DNA from: Chitinophagaceae bacterium
GTDB lineage: Bacteria > Bacteroidota > Bacteroidia > Chitinophagales > Chitinophagaceae
Direction: 5' to 3'
DNA length: 6,051 bases
Assembly: GCA_025351145.1 (NCBI GenBank)
Contig: JANXWM010000394.1
Coordinates: 1-6,051, forward strand
Below, piece after piece: positions 1 through 4,899 of this stretch. The translations under genes were made by a program, and so were the position numbers. Position 1 is the stretch's first letter, and the number at the start of each line of letters is the position of its first letter. The notes below the pieces were generated by a model that ran no database searches, was not told the DNA's origin, and was given only the letters and a program-made list of their open reading frames with translations.

Positions 1-1670
1 TAGCAGGATGGCAAAGATTTGTAACCTTGCTCTATAACAACTTCTCTTGTATCGTTTGAATGAAAACCTTTGCCTGTTGTAAGATAAAACTGCGCATTAT
101 CGTTTACATGGTAATAGAAGTTTAGTTTGGGGCTTACTGTGTTATCATTTGCTTTGTAAATACCAATGCCTGGAAGCGATGAATCGCTTTCAAGCTTGTT
201 GTTGTATTGGTTATAAAACTGATCGAAACGCAAGCCTGCATTGATGCTGAAGTGTTGAGCGAAAGCAAAAGTTTCGCTTATATAAGGCGAAATACTTAAC
301 TCGTTTATATCTCCCAATTTTATTTGCTGCAATGTGGTAAAGCGGTCAATTGTATGCGAGAGTTTTGAATTATGTGTAAGATCGGCACGCACATTCAAAC
401 CGGCTTCAGTAGTAATTTTTGTGCTGCGTGAGTAACCAACATGATTATAACTTCCATTATAACCCATCAAATCCCTTGCTTCTTTTTGTCTGATCTCATC
501 GCCATTAATCGTATCAACCAAATAAAATGTAAAGTTGGTATGCAAATCGAAATGCGAGTTAGAATAATACAACTGGTTCTTTATAAGATCGCCATTATTT
601 AAAGAAGTAGTAAGCAGTGCATTTACATTTGTGCGGTAAGTTAAACCGCCTTCAAAAGAATCAATGGCACCATAGAAACCAATAAGCCCTTGGTCAACTG
701 CACGGTCGGGTATCTGCCCCGATGCATCCCACTTGCTCCAGAAAGTAGTAGCAGATAAACTAAGATAATTATGTGCCGATATTTTGCCGTTGTATTTTGT
801 AAATAAATTAAAGCGTTTAAAATGCTGCGGGTTATCGAAGTAAGCATCCGAATAGCGATACTCGGATGCCACATACCACGATTGTTGTTTGTCTTTTGCC
901 TTTTCATTAAGCAGGTTAAACATGCCCAATGCACGGTAAGTATTAAACATACCTGCTTCTAATTTTATGGTGTTATTGGTGAGGGCATTTTTAGTATTAA
1001 AGTCTACGAAACCTGTTGTTGCAAAATCGCCCTTGCTTGCTGTGTAGGGGCCTTTTTTGAAATCAACAGTTTCTATTGTTTCGGGAATAATAAAATGACT
1101 GTCAGCAAAACCCTGGCCGTGTGCATGGCTCACCATATTTATGGGAAGCCCATCCACATCTTCTCTAAAATCTGTTCCGTGATCGGCATCAAAACCACGT
1201 AAAAAGATTTGTTCAGCTTTACCACCGCCCTGGTGTTGACCAATAACAATCCCCGGAATAATACGCAATACTTCCTGCGAATTATTTACGCCACGCATGG
1301 CAATATCCGTTCTGCTGATGGGCTTGTATTGGTCGCCTGCATTGGCAACTACAATTACATCCTTTAACTCTGTTTGTTTTTGCAGTAACGTAATGCTGCC
1401 GTTCCGTTGTATATCAGCAACTGTAAGTGTTTCAGCCGCATAGCCAATACTGCTGACAGAAATAATATCGCTGTTTTCAAATTTTCCTTTCAGTAAAAAA
1501 TTACCTGTGGCATCACTTATGCAGTAAACTTTCGAAGCTATTACTGTAATAAAAGCACCTTCAACCGGCAGTTTGGTTTTAGCCTCAGTAACTCTGCCCT
1601 TTACCATTAGCTGGCTTAAAGCAGGGATCGTTAAAAAAAGTAAGATGAATATGTATAAGCATCTAAACAT
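1..1670 (-). CDS. TonB-dependent outer-membrane receptor with N-terminal carboxypeptidase-regulatory-like domain (partial, C-terminus outside window)
   Basis: An uninterrupted minus-strand frame runs from the ATG at 1670 past position 1, giving 556 codons. An in-frame TAA lies three codons upstream of the ATG, so this start is the earliest possible. Residues 1-19 form a signal peptide (Phe/Leu/Ile-rich core ending ALS-Q). Residues about 22-97 match the carboxypeptidase-regulatory-like beta-sandwich common in Bacteroidota receptors (VKGRV, PVEGAF, DATGNF, SIGYA). A TonB-box-like stretch (DVIVVA) lies at about 104-109. Residues about 117-228 are the plug domain (EVLRIIPGI, FLRGFDADHG, DGLPINMVSHAHGQG, KGPY). 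The rest is beta-barrel with alternating aromatic strands, including GKGFHSND near the cut. Comparable receptors are usually 700-800 residues, so roughly 200 are missing. Known role of the family: TonB/ExbBD-energised uptake across the outer membrane. The substrate cannot be read from the sequence; the histidine-rich plug hints at a metal or metal complex, which is only inference. It is divergent from the EVE gene and preceded by a repeat copy. Confidence 0.93.
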   Translation of the reverse strand, partial: MFRCLYIFILLFLTIPALSQLMVKGRVTEAKTKLPVEGAFITVIASKVYCISDATGNFLLKGKFENSDIISVSSIGYAAETLTVADIQRNGSITLLQKQTELKDVIVVANAGDQYKPISRTDIAMRGVNNSQEVLRIIPGIVIGQHQGGGKAEQIFLRGFDADHGTDFREDVDGLPINMVSHAHGQGFADSHFIIPETIETVDFKKGPYTASKGDFATTGFVDFNTKNALTNNTIKLEAGMFNTYRALGMFNLLNEKAKDKQQSWYVASEYRYSDAYFDNPQHFKRFNLFTKYNGKISAHNYLSLSATTFWSKWDASGQIPDRAVDQGLIGFYGAIDSFEGGLTYRTNVNALLTTSLNNGDLIKNQLYYSNSHFDLHTNFTFYLVDTINGDEIRQKEARDLMGYNGSYNHVGYSRSTKITTEAGLNVRADLTHNSKLSHTIDRFTTLQQIKLGDINELSISPYISETFAFAQHFSINAGLRFDQFYNQYNNKLESDSSLPGIGIYKANDNTVSPKLNFYYHVNDNAQFYLTTGKGFHSNDTREVVIEQGYKSLPSC

Positions 1671-1693
1671 AAAACTGATTTATGAAAGAAACC

Positions 1694-1752
1694 TTTTTTT
1701 TGACCCGGCTGAAGTATTGCTATTAAGCTTCTCTTGCGTCGCACACTTGTAC
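1694..1752 (-). repeat. Dispersed intergenic repeat, copy A
   Basis: On the minus strand this reads the 19-nt core GTACAAGTGTGCGACGCAA (1752-1734), then 32 variable bases, then a run of 8 A (1701-1694). The core is identical to copy B and 16/19 identical to copy C. The A run ends 23 nt before the ATG of the TonB receptor gene in the same orientation, so the element would sit in that gene's leader or promoter region. Just outside the core, CCGGCTG (1705-1711, inside the variable segment) and CAGCCGG (1777-1783, upstream) form a 7-bp inverted pair spanning the core. The other copies do not obviously share this pairing. Function unknown. Confidence 0.75.
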
Positions 1753-1913
1753 AGAGGAATATTATTCAGCTTTCAACAGCCGGCAACACTTAATGCAAAC
1801 TTGTTGTTTTGGTATTCAGTCTGGCAAAAAAGCTAGTTTGTTCGTATATACGGATTATCTGCGATGGTGGATTTAATTACAAATTTTTTAAACCAGTATC
1901 ATCAGTAACCATC

Positions 1914-1921
1914 TATTTTTG
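1914..1921 (+). promoter_or_regulatory. Candidate Bacteroidota -7 promoter element for the EVE gene
   Basis: TATTTTTG fits the Bacteroidota sigma-ABfrA -7 consensus TAnnTTTG exactly and ends 20 nt before the EVE start codon, which would give a short A-rich leader. I do not find a convincing TTTG-like -33 box at the usual 19-21 bp spacing, where the sequence is AT-rich but lacks the motif. The call therefore rests on one box and position. Confidence 0.4.
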
Positions 1922-1941
1922 TAGCACAAAAAACAATCACT

Positions 1942-2352
1942 ATGGCATACTGGTTAGTAAAAAGCGAACCATTCAAATACAGTTGGGAACAATTCGAAAA
2001 AGACAAACAGACCACCTGGGATGGCGTTCGCAACTACACCGCAAGAATCAATTTAAGAGCGATGAAGAAAGGGGATGAAGTGTTATTCTACCACAGCAAT
2101 GAAGGCCTGGAAATAGTAGGTATAGCCAAAGTATCCAAAGAAGCATACCAGGACCCCACAACAGATGATGAGGCATGGGTAGCGGTTGATCTTAAGCCGT
2201 ATAAAAAAATAAAGAAGCCAGTAAGTCTTGTACAAATGAAAGCAGACAGCCGTTTGGCCAATATGGATCTTGTAAGGCTTGGCAGGCTAAGTGTAGGAAC
2301 AGTAAAAGAAGATGAATGGAAAGTGATTATGGAACTGGGTGGAATGAAGTAG
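1942..2352 (+). CDS. Stand-alone EVE-domain protein (THYN1-like)
   Basis: This encodes 136 residues, essentially one complete EVE domain (PF01878; PUA/YTH-like fold) with nothing attached. Conserved landmarks appear in order: YWLVKSEP (3-10), WDGVRNY (26-32), a MKKGDEVLFYHS strand (41-52), VGIAKV (59-64), YQDPT (69-73), PVSL (93-96) and RLSV (115-118). Established for the family: eukaryotic THYN1 and relatives form an aromatic pocket that recognises modified bases such as 5-methylcytosine derivatives in DNA. Bacterial stand-alone members are cytosolic and mostly uncharacterised, and some EVE domains are fused to restriction or defence modules. Here no fusion partner, methylase or nuclease gene is adjacent, so only modified-nucleic-acid binding can be suggested. 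The start is supported by an in-frame TAA at 1906-1908 and by the fit of residue 3 to the family N-terminus. No Shine-Dalgarno is visible. It is probably monocistronic, with its own terminator. Confidence 0.95.
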   Translation: MAYWLVKSEPFKYSWEQFEKDKQTTWDGVRNYTARINLRAMKKGDEVLFYHSNEGLEIVGIAKVSKEAYQDPTTDDEAWVAVDLKPYKKIKKPVSLVQMKADSRLANMDLVRLGRLSVGTVKEDEWKVIMELGGMK

Positions 2353-2413
2353 AATTCTTTTTTAAGAATTATTATATTAGAACCTTCGGCATTTACCGGA
2401 GGTTTTCTTTTTG
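2353..2413 (+). terminator. Intrinsic terminator downstream of the EVE gene, preceded by an AT hairpin
   Basis: The main element is a 9-bp stem, AACCTTCGG (2381-2389) with CCGGAGGTT (2396-2404), with one G-T wobble and a 6-base loop (CATTTA), followed by a T-rich run (2403-2413, TTTTCTTTTT after the stem). This is a classic rho-independent terminator on the plus strand. Directly after the EVE stop codon there is also a perfect but AT-only hairpin, AATTCTT (2353-2359) with AAGAATT (2364-2370) and a TTTT loop. The hairpin has no T run of its own. Together they separate the EVE gene from the following lipoprotein gene. Confidence 0.8.
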
Positions 2414-2513
2414 CGTTCTTTTAACGTATTGCAATGGTTACAAAACGGTATTATCAAGCATCAATGTAGCAGGCCTGCAAACCTTCATTCTTCACTAAAT
2501 AAAAATCTTTAAA

Positions 2514-2939
2514 ATGAAAACTAAAATTCCTGCTGCAATTGTTATTGCAGCAACATGTATCTCTTTGCTCTCCTGCGACTGGTTATTCAACAAAAAAGAA
2601 ACAACAACCAAAACAATTGCAGGCAAATGGACGATTGAAAATATTGCCGACAGCAGCGCACAACATAAAAATGGCATGACTTTTTTAGCGTTAGCGATGA
2701 TGGCAAAAGATTCTGCAGCACTTGACATAGAATTCAATACAGACAGTAGTTTCAACCTGTTCAATACAAGAGAACCAGCCAAAGATTCCGGCAAATATTA
2801 TCTTGACACAACTATACAAACGCTGTTTGTAAAAGAAGATTCTGCTTACCAGCCTTTCAATATTAAAACATGGACAGATTCTTCTTTGCAGTTATTTTCT
2901 ACTACAGACAGCGTTTGGTACACACTTAGTAAAAAATAA
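2514..2939 (+). CDS. Small lipoprotein, lipocalin-like (putative)
   Basis: This encodes 141 residues. The N-terminus is a lipoprotein signal: MKTK, a hydrophobic stretch, then the lipobox LLSC with the lipidated cysteine at residue 21. The mature part carries a G-x-W motif (GKW, 37-39) near its start and a run of alternating short strands (DIEFNTDSSFNLF, GKYYLDTTIQTLFV, SLQLFSTTDSVWYTL). This is the pattern of small Bacteroidota lipocalin-like or beta-barrel lipoproteins. I do not recognise a specific family, so the fold is inference and the function unknown. Residues after Cys21 (DWLFNKKE) do not give a clean Bacteroidota surface-export signal (acidic run at +2 to +5), so the protein may face the periplasm. 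The start is fixed by an in-frame TAA at 2496-2498. The next gene begins 76 bp downstream on the same strand with no terminator visible between, so co-transcription is possible. Confidence 0.8.
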   Translation: MKTKIPAAIVIAATCISLLSCDWLFNKKETTTKTIAGKWTIENIADSSAQHKNGMTFLALAMMAKDSAALDIEFNTDSSFNLFNTREPAKDSGKYYLDTTIQTLFVKEDSAYQPFNIKTWTDSSLQLFSTTDSVWYTLSKK

Positions 2940-3015
2940 AAATTATCACTCTAACGATTGCTGCCTTATGTAATTTTTCTTTCCATGCATCTCACTTAAA
3001 ATCAAAATCACTTTT

Positions 3016-3912
3016 ATGAAATCAATTATTGTATTCGCAGCTTTTATGGCTGTGCTGATACTCTCATGCAATTCGCTTGAAAATAAAAAATCTGAAATCG
3101 ATCATGTAACCATAAATGATGCTGCGTTGGCGGAAGCAAAACCTGAAGACGAAAAGGCTGCTGCAGGTTTATACAAAATGGCCGATAATACAACAGATAC
3201 AGCTTCATCGCCACAAGTATTTCAATCAGGCCAGCCTGCTGCAAATCCAGACTGGGATAAGAAGATCATTAAAACAGCGCATGTAACATTGGAACTGAAA
3301 GATTATGCTTCTTACAACAATGCCATTCATGCTAAGCTAAAAAGTTATGGTGCTTATGTTGCACAGGAACGACAGAACCAAACTGATGAACAAATCACGA
3401 ATGAAATATCCATTAAAGTTCCTGTTGATAAATTTGATGACCTGATGAATTCACTTTCCGGCGATGGCATTAAAGTGCTCGAAAAAAATATTTCAACAGA
3501 AGATGTAACCGGCGAAGTAGTAGATACCAAAGCAAGGATGGAAGCAAAGAAGCAAGTACGAGACCGGTATCTTGATCTGTTGAAACAAGCCCACAGCATG
3601 AAAGATATTCTTGAAGTTCAGGGCGAAATAAATGGAATACAGGAAGACATTGAATCTGCCGCCGGGCGTGTCGATTACCTGGTTCATGCTTCTGCTTACA
3701 GCACGGTTAATTTAAAATATTTTCAATACGTAAACGGTGTAACTGCAAAAGATACCGAACCAACTTTTTTTAGTGAATTAAGTGAAGCTTTTAAAGATGG
3801 AGCTTCTGTTATTTCGAATCTGCTGTTATTCATAATCAGCATTTGGCCCATAATTATTGCAGGTATATTTCTTGTATTTTATTTTAGAAGATGGAAAGTA
3901 AAAAAAGCGTAA
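3016..3912 (+). CDS. DUF4349 domain-containing envelope protein with lipobox and C-terminal membrane helix
   Basis: This encodes 298 residues. The N-terminus is hydrophobic with a lipobox-like ILSC ending at Cys18. A low-complexity, Ala/Asp/Glu/Lys-rich linker covers about 20-78. The DUF4349 domain (PF14257) follows at about 80-288: KIIKTAHVTLELKDY, the SYGAYV turn, ISIKVPVDKFDDLM, the EDVTGEVVDTKAR segment, and a charged helical stretch about 171-212 (probable coiled-coil hairpin). It resumes as strands up to VNLKYF and ends in a single transmembrane helix at about 266-290, followed by the basic tail RRWKVKKA, which predicts a cytoplasmic C-terminus. Family function is not established; members are membrane-anchored proteins with an extracytoplasmic domain. 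Having both a lipobox and a C-terminal helix suggests inner-membrane anchoring at both ends, or that the N-terminus is a cleaved or uncleaved signal. It is downstream of a lipoprotein gene in the same direction. Confidence 0.9.
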   Translation: MKSIIVFAAFMAVLILSCNSLENKKSEIDHVTINDAALAEAKPEDEKAAAGLYKMADNTTDTASSPQVFQSGQPAANPDWDKKIIKTAHVTLELKDYASYNNAIHAKLKSYGAYVAQERQNQTDEQITNEISIKVPVDKFDDLMNSLSGDGIKVLEKNISTEDVTGEVVDTKARMEAKKQVRDRYLDLLKQAHSMKDILEVQGEINGIQEDIESAAGRVDYLVHASAYSTVNLKYFQYVNGVTAKDTEPTFFSELSEAFKDGASVISNLLLFIISIWPIIIAGIFLVFYFRRWKVKKA

Positions 3913-3943
3913 CGTGATCTTTATATGCTCATACTTTTATGCT

Positions 3944-4001
3944 GTACAAGTGGGTGACACAAGGAACGATGATCAAAGAACTGAACGTTCATAACAAAAA
4001 A
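3944..4001 (+). repeat. Dispersed intergenic repeat, copy C (diverged)
   Basis: The core GTACAAGTGGGTGACACAA (3944-3962) differs from copies A and B at three of 19 positions. After 33 variable bases comes a run of 6 A (3996-4001), the same layout as the other copies. The variable part contains the perfect palindrome TGAACGTTCA (3982-3991). The element lies between the DUF4349 gene and the sirtuin gene, on the sirtuin's strand, with its A run ending 48 nt before the sirtuin ATG. Both A and C are preceded by CT directly before the core. Function unknown. Confidence 0.6.
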
Positions 4002-4049
4002 TATTTCAACCCTAAACTTTTTCTAATGTCGCCTGCCTAATTTTATAGA

Positions 4050-4742
4050 ATGAATAAAAAGAAATTGGTAGTGCTTACCGGCGCAGGTATTAGTGCAGAA
4101 AGTGGTTTAAAAACTTTTCGCGATAGTGATGGTTTATGGAACGGTTATAACATTGAAGATGTTGCCACACCAAGAGCCTGGCGTAAAGATCCCAAACTGG
4201 TGCTTGATTTTTATAATATGCGCCGTAAAGATGTTGCTGCTGCCGAACCTAATGCTGCACATTTTGGATTGGCCGAATTACAAAACGATTTTGATGTACA
4301 CATCATTACACAAAATATTGATGACCTGCATGAACGTGCCGGAAGTAAAAATATTCTGCACCTGCATGGCGAAATTTTTAAAATGCGCAGCGAAAAAAAT
4401 GAATCACTCATCTACGAAATAAAAGATAATATCAACATTGGTGATAAGGCTGCAGATGGTGCGCAGCTCCGTCCGCATATTGTTTGGTTTGAAGAACCCG
4501 TGCCAATGATTGAGCAAGCTGCTGCAGTTGCAGCAACAGCAGAGATATTTGTGGTGGTGGGCACATCCCTGGTAGTATATCCTGCTGCGGGACTTGTAAA
4601 TTATGTGCCACGCCTTGCGCAGAAATATATTTTAGATAAACAGATTCCTTATACTTCAGCACTTGCTGGCGTTACGGCTATTGAAATGCCCGCGACCATT
4701 GGTATAAAAGAGTTACAGCGAAAATTGAAAGAGCTTGTTTAG
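4050..4742 (+). CDS. cobB: NAD-dependent protein deacylase, Sir2 family (CobB/SIRT5-like), cysteine-free
   Basis: This encodes 230 residues, the usual length for a short bacterial sirtuin. Known reaction: removes acyl groups from protein lysines using NAD+, releasing nicotinamide and O-acyl-ADP-ribose, in the cytoplasm. Visible motifs: GAGISAESG (11-19) and TFRDSDGLW (22-30) for NAD binding, TQNIDDLHERAGS (87-99), catalytic His106 in HLHGE, RPHIVWFEE (141-149), GTSLVVYPAAG (171-181). Tyr55 and Arg58 (FYNMRR) match the Tyr-x-x-Arg pair that, in SIRT5 and E. coli CobB, recognises succinyl and malonyl lysine, so desuccinylase/demalonylase activity is plausible. Unusually, the protein has no cysteine: the zinc-ribbon segment (about 112-140) is present in length but its four ligands are replaced by Ser, Asn, Asp and other residues. 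The start at 4050 is firm because the upstream in-frame ATG (4026) meets a TAA at 4038-4040. No Shine-Dalgarno is seen. Confidence 0.95.
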   Translation: MNKKKLVVLTGAGISAESGLKTFRDSDGLWNGYNIEDVATPRAWRKDPKLVLDFYNMRRKDVAAAEPNAAHFGLAELQNDFDVHIITQNIDDLHERAGSKNILHLHGEIFKMRSEKNESLIYEIKDNINIGDKAADGAQLRPHIVWFEEPVPMIEQAAAVAATAEIFVVVGTSLVVYPAAGLVNYVPRLAQKYILDKQIPYTSALAGVTAIEMPATIGIKELQRKLKELV

Positions 4743-4899
4743 TTGTATTTTCGGGTGATTGTTGATTTTAGTATTCCATTTACGCTTCGGTAAAAGGACA
4801 ATATACAATCTGAAAGTACAAGTGTGCGACGCAACGAAAGCTTCATGGATGCTATGACCTATGGCCCAAAAAAATACCATATCATCTGCAGGAATAAAA
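4743..4899. other. Convergent intergenic region between sirtuin and NDH-2 genes
   Basis: This 157-bp gap separates two converging genes and contains repeat copy B. A short stem TTTAC/GTAAA around GCTTCG (about 4779-4794) follows the sirtuin stop but lacks a downstream T run. A second imperfect hairpin pairs ATGACCTATGG (4854-4864) with CCATATCAT (4877-4885), with a 2-nt bulge, and overlaps the end of the repeat. Neither is a convincing intrinsic terminator, and no gene is seen here. Confidence 0.4.
4816..4874 (+). repeat. Dispersed intergenic repeat, copy B
   Basis: This copy has the 19-nt core GTACAAGTGTGCGACGCAA (4816-4834), identical to copy A, then 33 variable bases and a run of 7 A (4868-4874). 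Beyond the core, AAGCTT recurs at nearly the same offset as in copy A (4838-4843), extending the similarity. It lies in the convergent gap, in the same direction as the upstream sirtuin gene and antisense to the trailing transcript of the NDH-2 gene. Confidence 0.75.

Noticed and set aside
641..934. 97-codon minus-strand open frame
   Set aside because: It lies in a different minus-strand frame inside the TonB receptor gene, whose own frame is continuous and clearly coding.
1573..1836. 87-codon plus-strand open frame
   Set aside because: Most of it is antisense to the TonB receptor start and the rest crosses repeat copy A. The product resembles no family and the composition is not coding-like.
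1843..1852. Palindrome CGTATATACG in the divergent intergenic region
   Set aside because: A perfect 10-bp palindrome is expected several times by chance in 6 kb and nothing else marks this as an operator.
2469..2478. Palindrome GCAGGCCTGC upstream of the small lipoprotein gene
   Set aside because: This is at chance level for the window length, with no second copy or flanking promoter motif to support an operator.
4038..4045. TAATTTTA as a -7 promoter box for the sirtuin gene
   Set aside because: It misses the final G of TAnnTTTG and lies 5 nt before the ATG, which would place transcription start at or after the start codon.
4050..4742. Sirtuin as part of a Sir2-type anti-phage defence system
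   Set aside because: It is a short single-domain deacylase with CobB/SIRT5-type substrate residues, no fused effector or sensor domain, and no adjacent defence gene.
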